Source: Lachnospiraceae bacterium (GTDB taxonomy: Bacteria; Bacillota; Clostridia; Lachnospirales; Lachnospiraceae). Taken from it: 64,000 bases of DNA. How positions within the stretch are numbered: position 1 is the first letter of the stretch; every line of letters begins with the position of its first letter. The notes beneath the pieces are model-generated. The model made no database searches and had not been told where the DNA came from. It was given only the letters and a program-made list of their open reading frames with translations. The DNA lies in assembly GCA_015056735.1 (NCBI GenBank), contig SVFT01000002.1:276482-340481 (forward strand), in the 5' to 3' direction. Below, piece after piece: positions 45,238-54,535 of the stretch. A program made the position numbers and the translations under genes.

Positions 45238-46764
45238 GTGGGCGATTACATATTGGAGATGAATAATATCACAAAAGAGTTCCCGGGTGTTAAGGCCCTG
45301 AGTGATGTTAATTTTAAGGTAAAAAGAGGAGAGATTCATTGTCTGGTTGGTGAGAACGGAGCCGGTAAATCCACGCTGATGAAAGTTTTATCCGGTGTAC
45401 ATCACTACGGGACATATACGGGCGATATCGTATACAACGGTGAAGTACAGCAGTTTAAATCCATCGCTGACAGTGAAGCGAAAGGTATCGCGATTATCTA
45501 TCAGGAACTGGCACTTGTGCCGGAACTGAGTGTGTACGAGAACATTTATTTCGGTCATGAGATCATGAACGGAAAGACGATCGATTGGAACAAGACGATC
45601 ATCAAAGCATCCGAAATGCTTGAAAAGGTACGTCTTCACATCGACCCTTCCATTAAGGTTAAGACGCTTGGCGTCGGCAACCAGCAGCTGGTTGAGATCG
45701 CCAAGGCATTGAGCAAAAACGTAAAGCTTCTGATCCTCGACGAGCCGACGGCTTCGTTGAATGAGGATGACAGTAAAAACTTATTGGATCTGATCAGAGA
45801 ATTAAAGAACCAGGGCGTTTCCTGCGTTATGATTTCTCATAAATTAAAAGAGATTACAGCGATTGCGGATACGATCACAGTCCTTCGAGACGGCGCGACC
45901 ATTACTTCGATCGACGTTACACAGCGTAAGATCGAGGAAAAAGAGATCATCAAATACATGGTTGGACGTTCGATCGAGAATATCTATCCCAAGCGTGAAC
46001 ATAAGAACATCGGAGAGGTTGTTTTCTCCGTAAACAACTGGACCGTACAGGATCCTGTCAAAGACAGAAACCTGCTTGAAAACATCAACATCAACGTCAG
46101 ACGAGGCGAGATCGTCGGTCTCCAGGGTCTGATGGGTGCCGGCAGAACAGAGCTTGCACTCGGGATCTTCGGTAACACACCGAATTATAAGATCCTTTCC
46201 GGTGATGTCACCATGGAAGGAAAGACCACGCGGTACAAATCCCCTAAGGATGCGATCGCGGCAGGTCTTGCATATGTAACGGAAGACCGTAAGGGCAACG
46301 GACTTGTCCTGATGCAGGATATCAAGTACAACATCTCCCTTACCAACCTCGATCAGCTGACCGAAGGTATCGCGATCAATGAGAACGAAGAGATCATCGT
46401 CGCGAACGATTACCTTGAATCCATCAACATCAAGGCGCCTTCGATCCTGCAAAAAGTGCGTAACTTATCCGGCGGTAATCAGCAGAAGGTACAGATCGCA
46501 AAATGGCTTTTTGCAAAACCCAAGGTGCTGATCCTTGACGAGCCGACGAGAGGTATCGACGTCGGTGCGAAGTACGAGATCTATTCACTGATGAACAAGC
46601 TGGTGGAGCAGGGCATGAGTATCATCATGATCTCTTCGGAACTTTCCGAGGTCATGGGTATGAGCGACAGACTTTATGTTATGTCCGAAGGAAAGATCAC
46701 CGGTGAGCTTACGGCAGAAGAAGCAACTGATGAAAAAGTCATGGCAATGGCTATTCAATCATAG
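45238..46764 (+). CDS. Multiple-monosaccharide ABC transporter ATP-binding protein (GguA/MmsA type)
   Basis: A 508-residue double ATPase. The first domain has GENGAGKST and LLILDEPTASLNEDD; the second has GLMGAGRTELALGIFG in place of a classical P-loop, LSGGNQQKVQIAKWL and VLILDEPTRGIDVGAKYEI. Only the first Walker A is canonical, as usual in this family. A GTG start follows AAAGGAGG. It powers sugar uptake with the permease encoded 11 bp downstream. Confidence 0.94.
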   Translation: MGDYILEMNNITKEFPGVKALSDVNFKVKRGEIHCLVGENGAGKSTLMKVLSGVHHYGTYTGDIVYNGEVQQFKSIADSEAKGIAIIYQELALVPELSVYENIYFGHEIMNGKTIDWNKTIIKASEMLEKVRLHIDPSIKVKTLGVGNQQLVEIAKALSKNVKLLILDEPTASLNEDDSKNLLDLIRELKNQGVSCVMISHKLKEITAIADTITVLRDGATITSIDVTQRKIEEKEIIKYMVGRSIENIYPKREHKNIGEVVFSVNNWTVQDPVKDRNLLENININVRRGEIVGLQGLMGAGRTELALGIFGNTPNYKILSGDVTMEGKTTRYKSPKDAIAAGLAYVTEDRKGNGLVLMQDIKYNISLTNLDQLTEGIAINENEEIIVANDYLESINIKAPSILQKVRNLSGGNQQKVQIAKWLFAKPKVLILDEPTRGIDVGAKYEIYSLMNKLVEQGMSIIMISSELSEVMGMSDRLYVMSEGKITGELTAEEATDEKVMAMAIQS

Positions 46765-46775
46765 GAGGAATAAAG

Positions 46776-47966
46776 ATGAGAGATAATGACAGAAGGATGT
46801 CCGTCGGAGCAGAACTTGGACAGCTTTTAAAGAGTAATATCAGAGACTATATGATGTACATTGCCCTGATCGTGATCATGGGCTACTTCACCTACATGAC
46901 GGCCGGCGCCTTCATTCAGGCGAGAAACATTTCCAACCTGTTTAACCAGGCCGGCTATGTAATGATCCTTGCGATCGGTATGACACTGATTCTGATCATC
47001 AAGCACATCGACCTGTCCGTCGGTTTTGTTGCCGGCTTCTCGGGTGCGATCGCAGCGATCCTGATGACCAAAGCGGAGATGAGCGAATGGATCGTGATCC
47101 CGATCGTATTGCTGCTCGGTCTTGCGGTTGGTTTATACCAGGGCCTTCTGGTTACCAGAGTCGGCGTTCCCGCATTCGTAACCACACTGGCAGGTATGTT
47201 TATCTTCAGAGGGCTTTTGTCCCTTTCCCTGCAGGAGACAGGTACGATCATCGTTCCGAACGAAGGCTTTAACGCACTTTCCAACGGCTTCATTCCCGAC
47301 CTCTTAGGCGGTGGTGAGCTTCACCTTTTGACAATGGTCATCGGTGTGGTCGCAGTCATCCTTGTGATCTATACGCAGATCAAAGCAAGAAGAAACCGTC
47401 AGAAATACGATTTCAAAGTTGTATCCGCACCGGTATTCGGCTTTACGCTTTTGGTCGTATCCTGCATCATCATGCTGATCATCTATGTGCTTGCCGCATA
47501 TCAGGGTCTCCCCTGGACGGCAGTGATCGTAGGCGTTGTACTTTTCATCTACAACTACATGCTCAATAAGACAAAACTCGGCCGTTACATCTACGGTATC
47601 GGCGGTAACGATCTTGCGGCGGAGCTTTCCGGTGTTAACGTAAAAGCGGTTACACTGTTCTGCTTCTGCTCCATGGGTACACTTGCTGCACTTGCAGGTA
47701 TCCTGTACACATCCAGATTACAGTCCGCTACACCGACAGCAGGTAACGCATTCGAAATGGATGCCATCGCATCTTCCTACATCGGCGGTGTTGCAGTCAG
47801 CGGCGGTATCGGCCGTGTAACGAACACGATCATCGGTGCGCTTGTTATCGTATCCTTAACAAACGGCATGAACCTGATGGGTGTTGATATCTCTTACCAG
47901 TACGTTGTAAAAGGTATCATCTTCGTCATCGCGGTTGCATTCGATGTTTGCACAAGAAGAAAATAA
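46776..47966 (+). CDS. Multiple-monosaccharide ABC transporter permease (GguB/MmsB type)
   Basis: A 396-residue RbsC-like permease with about ten helices. Family segments are NLFNQAGYVMILAIGMTLI, HIDLSVGFVAGFSGAIAAIL, TRVGVPAFVTTLAGMFIFRG and AIASSYIGGVAVSGGIGRV. A GGAGGAAT site lies before the ATG. Last gene of the sugar uptake operon. Confidence 0.94.
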   Translation: MRDNDRRMSVGAELGQLLKSNIRDYMMYIALIVIMGYFTYMTAGAFIQARNISNLFNQAGYVMILAIGMTLILIIKHIDLSVGFVAGFSGAIAAILMTKAEMSEWIVIPIVLLLGLAVGLYQGLLVTRVGVPAFVTTLAGMFIFRGLLSLSLQETGTIIVPNEGFNALSNGFIPDLLGGGELHLLTMVIGVVAVILVIYTQIKARRNRQKYDFKVVSAPVFGFTLLVVSCIIMLIIYVLAAYQGLPWTAVIVGVVLFIYNYMLNKTKLGRYIYGIGGNDLAAELSGVNVKAVTLFCFCSMGTLAALAGILYTSRLQSATPTAGNAFEMDAIASSYIGGVAVSGGIGRVTNTIIGALVIVSLTNGMNLMGVDISYQYVVKGIIFVIAVAFDVCTRRK

Positions 47967-47986
47967 GAGGATAACCTTTCAGAAAA

Positions 47987-48020
47987 AGGGGCTTTGCGTT
48001 GCGCAAGGCTTCTTTTTTTT
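47987..48020 (+). terminator. Intrinsic terminator after the sugar permease gene
   Basis: GGCTTTGCG-TTG-CGCAAGGCT-type stem (with G-U pairs) ending in a run of eight T. It begins about 20 bp after the permease stop. Confidence 0.85.
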
Positions 48021-48028
48021 GCTATAAT
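47999..48028 (+). promoter_or_regulatory. Probable promoter of the helicase gene
   Basis: A perfect TATAAT (48023-48028) lies 18 bp after TTGCGC (47999-48004), the -35 being part of the terminator stem. It is followed by a leader of about 45 nt with AAGGAG before the helicase ATG. Confidence 0.5.
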
Positions 48029-48082
48029 GAAAAAACCGTGTGGCATGTATAAGAAGCCCGCGGCAAGGAGATTTTTTCAAGA

Positions 48083-50461
48083 ATGAGTATTTACGATACA
48101 TTGAACGAACAGCAGAAGGAAGCCGTATTTCAGACCGACGGGCCGGTCCTGATCCTGGCGGGTGCGGGATCGGGCAAGACGCGCGTTCTGACGCACAGGA
48201 TCGCGTATCTGATCGAGCATTGCAGCGTCAGTCCCTGGAATATCCTGGCGATCACGTTTACGAATAAGGCAGCGGAAGAGATGCGACGTCGTGTGGACGA
48301 TCTTGTCGGGTTCGGTGCGGATTCCGTATGGGTCGCGACATTTCACTCGACCTGCGTGCGGATCCTTCGAAGATATATCGATCAGATCGGATACGACAAC
48401 AATTTTACGATCTATGATACGGACGATCAGAAGACGCTGATGAAAGAGGTGTTGAAGCGCCTGCAGATCGACAGCAAGCTCTTAAAGGAGCGAAGTGCGC
48501 TCGCGGCGATCTCTTCTGCGAAGAACGAACTGATCTCACCGGAAGAGTATGCACATGATGCTGCGCTTTCGTTTGATTTTCACAAGCAGAAGATCGCGGC
48601 CGTCTATACGGAATATCAGAATGCACTTCGCAAGAACAACGCGCTTGATTTTGACGATCTTCTTGTCAAGACCGTAGAACTTTTCCGTGCGAATGCAGAG
48701 GTCCTCTCGTACTATCAGGACAGGTTCCGCTATATTATGGTCGATGAGTATCAGGATACGAATACGGTTCAGTTTGAGCTGCTCCGTCTTCTGGCGAGCC
48801 GCTATAAGAATCTTTGTGTGGTCGGTGATGATGACCAGTCGATCTATAAATTCCGAGGCGCAAATATCCGCAATATCCTGGATTTCGAAAAGCAGTTTCC
48901 GGAAGCCAAGGTGGTCAAGCTCGAGCAGAACTACCGCTCCGTGCAGAATATCCTGGATGCGGCGAATGCAGTGATCAAGCATAACGTGGGCCGTAAGGAA
49001 AAGGCGCTCTGGTCCGATAAGGGAACCGGGCAGACGATTCGCTTTAAGCAGTTTGATTCTGCGTATGACGAGGCGGATTTTATCGCAGACGAGATCAGAC
49101 AGAAGAGCCGTGACGGCGAGATCGACCTTGCGGATTGCGCTGTGCTGTATCGTATGAATGCGCAGTCCAGACTTTTGGAAGACCGCATGATCTTTAAGAA
49201 CATACCTTACAATGTGGTCGGCGGCGTGAACTTTTACCAGAGGCGCGAGATCAAGGACATCCTCGCGTATTTGAAGACGATCGACAATGCGCGCGATGAC
49301 GTGGCGGTCAAGCGTATCATTAATATCCCCAAGCGTGGGATCGGCCAGACGACGATCGAACGCGTACAGGATTATGCGACGGCAAACGGCATTTCGTTTT
49401 ATGATGCACTGAAGGAGGCGGATCGGATCCCTTCGCTTGGAAGAGGCGCCGGGAAGCTGGCACCTTTTGTCACAATGATCGAAGCATACAGGGGGAAGCT
49501 TTCGTACTATGGGCTTCGGAATCTTATGCAGGACGTTCTGACGCAGACAGGCTATATTGAGGCGCTGCAGGAATCCGATGAGGAAGAGGATCAGATCAAG
49601 GAGCGTATCGCCAATATCGACGAGCTCGTCTCCAAGATCGCGGAATATGCCGACAGAAGTGAGAATGACGGCGAAGAGGCGACGCTTTCGGGTTTCCTTG
49701 CGGAAGTGACGCTGATGAGCGACATCGACCGCGTAAGCGACGATACGCCGCATGTGCTTTTGATGACGCTTCATGCCGCGAAAGGTTTGGAGTTTAAGAC
49801 GGTTTATATAGCCGGTATGGAAGACGGCATTTTCCCAAGCTATATGACGATCACGGCGGATGATCCCGCCGAGGTCGAAGAGGAGAGACGCCTTGCCTAT
49901 GTCGGCATTACGCGTGCCAAGGAGAATCTGACGCTGACCTGTGCGCGAAGCAGGATGCTGCGCGGTGAGACGCAGTACAATCCGGTCAGCCGTTTTATCA
50001 AGGAGATCCCGAGCGAGCTGCTTGATCAGAAACTCCCGAAGCAAAAGCCTTTATTCAATGATCTGGCGGACGGATGGTCAGGCGGCGGCATGAGCGGCGA
50101 AGAATTCTTCAGAAGTGCCGGCGCAAGAAGTGTGCAGTCGTTTTCATCCCTTGATGATTCGATCGGACGGACTAGACCGCAGTTCGATGACAGGCGTCCC
50201 AAGGCTGTCCTGAAACCGAAGGTGACCGCAGCGGAGAAGAGACCGTTCTATATGCAGGGTACGCCGGCTTTGCAAAAAGGCGCTCCGGCCGGGGCAAAAC
50301 CTGATTACGGGGTAGGCGATCGCATCAGGCACATCAAGTACGGAGAGGGTGTAGTCGCAGCACTTGAAGAGGGTCCGCGTGACTATCGTGTGACCGTCGA
50401 CTTTGACGACTACGGACAGAAAGTGATGTATGCTGCATTTGCCAAATTGAAAAAGATTTGA
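48083..50461 (+). CDS. pcrA: UvrD/PcrA-type 3'-5' DNA helicase
   Basis: Superfamily 1 helicase used in repair and replication. The 792-residue protein shows motif I LAGAGSGKTRVLT (25-37), motif II DEYQD (221-225), motif III GDDDQSIYKFRGA, and later VLLMTLHAAKGLEF and RRLAYVGITRAKE. The C-terminus (IKYGEGVVAALEEGPRDYRVTVDFDDYGQK) is the Tudor-like PcrA extension that contacts RNA polymerase. It is shortened or rearranged by a poorly conserved linker at about 665-720. Confidence 0.95.
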   Translation: MSIYDTLNEQQKEAVFQTDGPVLILAGAGSGKTRVLTHRIAYLIEHCSVSPWNILAITFTNKAAEEMRRRVDDLVGFGADSVWVATFHSTCVRILRRYIDQIGYDNNFTIYDTDDQKTLMKEVLKRLQIDSKLLKERSALAAISSAKNELISPEEYAHDAALSFDFHKQKIAAVYTEYQNALRKNNALDFDDLLVKTVELFRANAEVLSYYQDRFRYIMVDEYQDTNTVQFELLRLLASRYKNLCVVGDDDQSIYKFRGANIRNILDFEKQFPEAKVVKLEQNYRSVQNILDAANAVIKHNVGRKEKALWSDKGTGQTIRFKQFDSAYDEADFIADEIRQKSRDGEIDLADCAVLYRMNAQSRLLEDRMIFKNIPYNVVGGVNFYQRREIKDILAYLKTIDNARDDVAVKRIINIPKRGIGQTTIERVQDYATANGISFYDALKEADRIPSLGRGAGKLAPFVTMIEAYRGKLSYYGLRNLMQDVLTQTGYIEALQESDEEEDQIKERIANIDELVSKIAEYADRSENDGEEATLSGFLAEVTLMSDIDRVSDDTPHVLLMTLHAAKGLEFKTVYIAGMEDGIFPSYMTITADDPAEVEEERRLAYVGITRAKENLTLTCARSRMLRGETQYNPVSRFIKEIPSELLDQKLPKQKPLFNDLADGWSGGGMSGEEFFRSAGARSVQSFSSLDDSIGRTRPQFDDRRPKAVLKPKVTAAEKRPFYMQGTPALQKGAPAGAKPDYGVGDRIRHIKYGEGVVAALEEGPRDYRVTVDFDDYGQKVMYAAFAKLKKI

Positions 50462-50576
50462 TGTTGTTTCGAAAAGAGGCGTATGCTATACTTTTTATAT
50501 GAATGAAATATTCTGACTTTACATTTCAGAATACGCTCCGCGAGGATGCGCAACTTACGGAAAGAGAGGACGCGAC

Positions 50577-50840
50577 ATGAGTAAACTGGACGAGTTGGTA
50601 GCGATGGAGAAGATCCACAATCTTCTCGGCAAGAAGGACAAAGAGAAGAAGCAGATCAGCCCGCTGTTCTGGATACTCGGTGTGATCGCGATCATCGCTT
50701 TGATCGCGGGCATCGCATATGCGGCTTATAAATACTTCACTCCGGATTATCTGGAAGATTATGATGACGACTTTGACGATGATTTTGATGATGATTTCGA
50801 TCTCGATGAAGCCGACGATGATGATGCGGATCAGAATTAA
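50577..50840 (+). CDS. Small single-pass membrane protein with acidic tail
   Basis: An 87-residue protein: a charged N-terminus (MSKLDELVAMEKIHNLLG), one transmembrane helix (about 29-50, PLFWILGVIAIIALIAGIAY), and an Asp/Glu-rich tail with repeated DDDF units. No signal cleavage site is clear. Similar proteins are common next to rlmD/pcrA in this group; function unknown. Start preceded by GAGAGGACG. Confidence 0.75.
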   Translation: MSKLDELVAMEKIHNLLGKKDKEKKQISPLFWILGVIAIIALIAGIAYAAYKYFTPDYLEDYDDDFDDDFDDDFDLDEADDDDADQN

Positions 50841-50854
50841 GAAGAGGGTACCAT

Positions 50855-52330
50855 TTGAAAAAGGGTGAATTGACAGAAGGCGTGGTAACACGCCTTCTTT
50901 TTCCGAATAAAGCAACTGTAACGGACGCAGAAGGGAATACCTGCGCGGTAAAAGGCGCACTGCCCGGCCAGCGGTTGTCTGTTTTTGTCAAAAAAGTGAG
51001 AAAGGGCAAGGGTGAAGGGATCGTGCGCGAAGTGCTCGAACCGGCGCCCAATGAGATCCCGGCGCAGTGCCCCCATGCGGACGCGTGCGGCGGATGCAGC
51101 TATCAGACGCTTTGCTATGAGGATCAGCTTGCGCTTAAAGAAGCACAGGTGAAGGAACTCCTTGCACCGTATATCAAGGATGCGGATGGGCGTGACCTGT
51201 GGGAGCCGATCCACCGAAGTCCTTCGCAGTTTGCGTATCGCAATAAGATGGAGTTTACGTTTGGCGATGAAGTGAAGGACGGACCGCTTTCTCTTGGTTT
51301 ACATAAGAAAGGTGGCTTCTACGATATCGTACCGGTGAAGGACTGTGCGATCGTGGATAATGACTATCACAGGATCCTTGCAGCAACTCTGGAATTTTTC
51401 GATCGGAAGAAGGTCCCGTTTTATCACAGGCTCTGTCATACGGGGTATCTGCGTCATCTGCTGGTACGCAAGGCCGTGCGGACAGGCGAGATCCTGGTAG
51501 CGCTTGTGACAACATCGCAGACAGCATTTCCGACCGGCGATTCGGCTGCGGAAAGGGCGGAGGATACGCCGGGAAGAGCATTCGGAGCGGGGATGCGTTC
51601 GGAAGAAGATGTTATGTTAACTGAATGGAAGGACTGTCTTCTGTCACTTGCATATGACGGAAAGATGACCGGGATCCTTCATACCGTAAACGATACGCTT
51701 GCGGATGTGATCCAGAGTGACAGGACAGACGTGCTGTACGGACAGGACTATATCACGGAAGAGATTCTGGGGCTTACCTTCAAGATCTCGCAGTTTTCCT
51801 TCTTTCAGACCAACAGCCTTGGCGCGGAAGTCCTCTATGAGACGGCACGCGATTTTATCGGCTCGCTTGACACCAATCCGGACGGAACGCCGGGGCAGGT
51901 CCTTTTCGACCTTTACAGCGGTACCGGTACGATCGCGCAGATGATGGCACCTGTTGCCAAAAAGGTGATCGGCGTTGAGATCGTGGAGGAAGCCGTCGAG
52001 GCGGCCCGCGTGAATGCCGGTCTGAACGGACTTACCAACTGCGAGTTTATCGCAGGAGACGTTCTGAAGGTACTTGATGATATCGCAGAGAAGCCCGATT
52101 TTATCATTCTCGATCCGCCGCGTGACGGCATCCACCCAAAAGCTCTTAAGAAGATCATCGACTACGGCGTGGACCGGATCCTGTATATTTCCTGCAAACC
52201 GACGAGCCTTGCCCGCGACCTTGAGATGTTTACAGCCTGCGGGTACCGCGTTGCGCGCGTTACGGCAGTCGACATGTTCCCCGGAACCGTCCATGTGGAG
52301 ACTGTAGTGTTGCTCACAAGAGTGAACTAA
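50855..52330 (+). CDS. rlmD: 23S rRNA (uracil-C5)-methyltransferase, RlmD/RumA family
   Basis: A 491-residue RNA methyltransferase. It has an N-terminal TRAM domain, the iron-sulfur cysteine cluster CPHADACGGC (72, 78, 81) plus a later Cys (VPVKDCAIVD), and the SAM site LFDLYSGTGTIAQMM. Then come ILDPPRDGIHPKAL and the catalytic cysteine in YISCKPTSLARDL. TTG start after GAAGAGGG. It probably methylates U1939 and/or U747 of 23S rRNA. An acidic insert around residues 228-250 is weakly conserved. Last core gene before the AT-rich island. Confidence 0.94.
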   Translation: MKKGELTEGVVTRLLFPNKATVTDAEGNTCAVKGALPGQRLSVFVKKVRKGKGEGIVREVLEPAPNEIPAQCPHADACGGCSYQTLCYEDQLALKEAQVKELLAPYIKDADGRDLWEPIHRSPSQFAYRNKMEFTFGDEVKDGPLSLGLHKKGGFYDIVPVKDCAIVDNDYHRILAATLEFFDRKKVPFYHRLCHTGYLRHLLVRKAVRTGEILVALVTTSQTAFPTGDSAAERAEDTPGRAFGAGMRSEEDVMLTEWKDCLLSLAYDGKMTGILHTVNDTLADVIQSDRTDVLYGQDYITEEILGLTFKISQFSFFQTNSLGAEVLYETARDFIGSLDTNPDGTPGQVLFDLYSGTGTIAQMMAPVAKKVIGVEIVEEAVEAARVNAGLNGLTNCEFIAGDVLKVLDDIAEKPDFIILDPPRDGIHPKALKKIIDYGVDRILYISCKPTSLARDLEMFTACGYRVARVTAVDMFPGTVHVETVVLLTRVN

Positions 52331-52534
52331 TAGAAATCCTTGAATTTACGCACTTTTTCGAGCATTTCACGTTTGAAAAGACCGATTGGTCAGAGCGTGG
52401 AAAGCATATGAAAAAGTATATTCGGGTAGTTGTAGCTGTTGAACTCGTGACAGTAGGTGCAAAAATAGAGCCTACGTCGTGACAGTAGTGCACTACTTGA
52501 ATATGTCTGAAATAAACAAAATAAGAATCGTCGG

Positions 52535-52581
52535 AAGACGCTTAACTTACAGCATTTCCTGTGGGTTAGGCGTCTTTTTTT
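52535..52581 (+). terminator. Strong terminator at the island boundary
   Basis: An 18-bp stem with several G-U pairs (AAGACGCTTAACTTACAG with CTGTGGGTTAGGCGTCTT) and seven T. The 204 bp before it (52331-52534) contain no gene I can support; CGTGACAGTAG occurs there twice (about 52446 and 52479). It either ends rlmD transcription or is a leader attenuator of the repA relic. Confidence 0.8.
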
Positions 52582-52615
52582 GTTTTATTCCAAATCTAAG
52601 AAAGGAGGAACGCCA

Positions 52616-52965
52616 GTGGATTTTGATTATTTTTATGGCAGAGGGGCAGATCAATTTGCTTTTTATCAAATACCCAAGATTTTGATCACGGATGAAAAAT
52701 TTGCAGGAATAACGATGGAATCTAAAATTCTCTACTCCTTAATGCTGGACAGAGCATCTCTTTCAGCAAAAAATGGATGGCTTATCTTAGAGAAAAGCTG
52801 GAGATAGACATAATGACTCAAAGGAATCCTTACGAAGTCAGAAGGATTAATGAAATTCTCGAAATCATGGTCGATGTGCTTAACAGCAAGGCAAAGACAA
52901 TAAGAAAACGAAGTAGAACATTGAAGGATAGCATGAGGTGTGGTAAAATAAATTCACTAATATGA
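52616..52965 (+). pseudogene. Replication initiator protein A (repA) relic: N-terminus joined to C-terminal part
   Basis: After a perfect AAAGGAGG a GTG opens FDYFYGRGADQFAFYQIPKI and continues to LYSLMLDRASLSAKNGW, the conserved start of plasmid/ICE RepA proteins. The frame stops at 52807. In another frame, REKLEIDIMTQRNPYEVRR and INEILEIMVDVLNSKAKTIR match the C-terminal part of the same family. The middle, some 150 residues, is missing. It shows that a plasmid or conjugative element once occupied this site. Confidence 0.75.
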
Positions 52966-53004
52966 ATGTTATATAAGTGAATGGCAAGCGAGGTATCACT
53001 CATG
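52910..53004 (+). repeat. Long direct repeat, copy A
   Basis: About 95 bp starting GAAGTAGAACATTGAAGGAT and ending at GCAAGCGAGGTATCA.. recurs at 63703-63799 with a few substitutions and a 2-bp gap. Here it is the leader of an XRE gene; the other copy precedes a RhuM fragment. The pair brackets most of the island. Confidence 0.88.
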
Positions 53005-53364
53005 ATTATCAGCGAAAGAATTATAAAGGTTTTGAAAGAACGCAATATGACACAGGCGGAGTTTGCAAAGCAGGTGGGAATTTCTACCAGTACCATAAGT
53101 GAATGGAAAAAGAGAAAGACTAATCCTACTGTAGAAAAGATAATGGATATTTGTAATGTATTACAGATCACACCTGAGCAGCTTCTAACAGGAAAAGGAA
53201 TTGAGGATGAAGAGGAAATTGCAGCAGCAAGTCCTGAAAGCAAATTTACTCCTAGGGATGTTCAGATGATTGAAGATTATCATAATCTCAAAGAAGAACA
53301 GCAGAAGCGTCTTATGGCTTATATGGATATACTGAAGAAGATAGAGCGTCTTGAGGATATGTAG
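53002..53364 (+). CDS. XRE-family transcriptional regulator
   Basis: A 120-residue protein with an N-terminal lambda-repressor-like helix-turn-helix (ISERIIKVLKERNMTQAEFA, VGISTSTISEWKKRKTNPTV) and a charged C-terminal coil ending ILKKIERLEDM. ATG 53002 is favoured by the GAGG nearby; an in-frame ATG at 52981 lies in the repeat. It is likely a phage or ICE-type regulator. Confidence 0.88.
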   Translation: MIISERIIKVLKERNMTQAEFAKQVGISTSTISEWKKRKTNPTVEKIMDICNVLQITPEQLLTGKGIEDEEEIAAASPESKFTPRDVQMIEDYHNLKEEQQKRLMAYMDILKKIERLEDM

Positions 53365-53452
53365 TTAAAATTATTCGATTAAAAATTTGGACCAGTGGTT
53401 TGCGGTCGATTATTTCGACTACAAAAAACATCTTTGTTTGAATATAGAATAC

Positions 53453-53539
53453 ATGAAGTCACAATTTGTGACTTCAAAAAAAGAAAATGCAAAGGAATAT
53501 AGTGTTTATGAAAAATACAACAGACTTACTCACAGTTGA
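53453..53539 (+). other. Small upstream frame carrying a 21-bp palindrome
   Basis: ATG 53453 opens MKSQFVTSKKENAKEYSVYE, ending at 53539 and overlapping the ORF6N gene start. The first codons repeat the KSQFVT segment of the ORF6N protein, and the DNA there (53455-53475) is a perfect 10-1-10 palindrome. It may be a relic of a second ORF6N gene, or an operator. Confidence 0.5.
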
Positions 53540-54521
53540 GTCTATTAGAAACTGTGTATATACGATACGTGGACAACAGGTGATGCTTGACAGTGATTTG
53601 TCTGATATTTATGGATATGAGCTTAAAGCTATGAATCAACAGGTAAAGCGAAATATTGAGAGGTTTCCCAAAGATTTTATGTTTCAATTAAACCAAGAAG
53701 AAATTCCAAACGACTATTTAAAGTCACAATTTGTGACTTTAAACGAAAGTGGAAATAAACGCGGTTTACACATAAAAAAGATGCCATATGCCTTCACTGA
53801 ACAAGGAATATATATGTTGGCAACTGTGCTCAAGGGAGATTTAGCCACACAGCAAAGTATTTTTATCATGCGTGCGTTTAAGGAAATGCGTCATTATATT
53901 CGGCAGAATCAGCAGTTTGTTTCGCAGTCTGAAATGAGCATAGTTACTGCTAAAGTTTCGGAGTTATCTGTGCAAATGGCTGGAGCAATTGATCATCAGA
54001 AGCTAACGGATAAAGCAATTGAAGATATACAGAAGAGTATTGATACCTTGAATGAAAACTTTGTTTCAGATAAGGATTTTAAGAATTTCATAATTTATAA
54101 AGGTCAGAAGTTTGAGGCAGATGTAGCTTACATAGATATTTATCAGCAGGCAGCCAAGTCAATTTATGTTGTTGATGATTATATGAATACGAAGTCTTTA
54201 CAGTTATTATCGCAGAAAAATCCAGGGGTTGAGGTTATTCTTTTTACAGAAAATGGACACGGTAAGCGAGGCTTTCTTACAACATCAGTGGTTAATGATT
54301 TTCTAAACCAATATCCACCGCTTCGAATTAAGCCAAATCCTGATTGTCATGATAGGCTTATTGTACTCGATTATGGATTATCAACAGAGCAAGCATACCA
54401 TTGTGGAGCATCCAGTAAGGATGCCGGACGAAAACTCTGTGCTATTAACAAGGTGGAATCGGTACAAATGATTCGTCCGGTTGTTGATGCTTTGTTAAAA
54501 CTTCCAGATAAAAGTATCTAA
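53508..54521 (+). CDS. ORF6N-domain protein with C-terminal PLD-like domain
   Basis: A 337-residue protein. Residues about 10-130 are the ORF6N/KilA-N-like DNA-binding domain of phage antirepressor type (RGQQVMLDSDLSDIYGYELK, NQQVKRNIERFPKDFMFQL, PYAFTEQGIYMLATVLKGD). A coiled linker (about 140-205) precedes an alpha/beta domain with SIYVVDDYMNTKSLQLL, DCHDRLIVLDYG and HCGASSKDAGRK, a degenerate phospholipase-D-like pattern. AAGGA is 12 bases before ATG 53508. A perfect 27-bp palindrome lies inside the gene at 53717-53743. Confidence 0.88.
   Translation: MKNTTDLLTVESIRNCVYTIRGQQVMLDSDLSDIYGYELKAMNQQVKRNIERFPKDFMFQLNQEEIPNDYLKSQFVTLNESGNKRGLHIKKMPYAFTEQGIYMLATVLKGDLATQQSIFIMRAFKEMRHYIRQNQQFVSQSEMSIVTAKVSELSVQMAGAIDHQKLTDKAIEDIQKSIDTLNENFVSDKDFKNFIIYKGQKFEADVAYIDIYQQAAKSIYVVDDYMNTKSLQLLSQKNPGVEVILFTENGHGKRGFLTTSVVNDFLNQYPPLRIKPNPDCHDRLIVLDYGLSTEQAYHCGASSKDAGRKLCAINKVESVQMIRPVVDALLKLPDKSI
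53717..53743. repeat. Perfect 27-bp palindrome (13-1-13) inside the ORF6N gene
   Basis: The arms TTTAAAGTCACAA and TTGTGACTTTAAA flank one T. The inner 19 bp are identical to those of the palindrome at 53455-53475, 265 bp upstream. Confidence 0.9.
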
Positions 54522-54535
54522 AGGAGATGATATTA

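Noticed and set aside
44182..45339. 385-codon minus-strand frame opposite the ChvE-type gene
   Set aside because: Cys/Val-rich nonsense produced by the strongly biased codons (GCA, AAC, ACA) of the highly expressed receptor gene.
48536..50044. 502-codon minus-strand frame opposite the helicase gene
   Set aside because: No domain pattern or ribosome site; shadow of pcrA.
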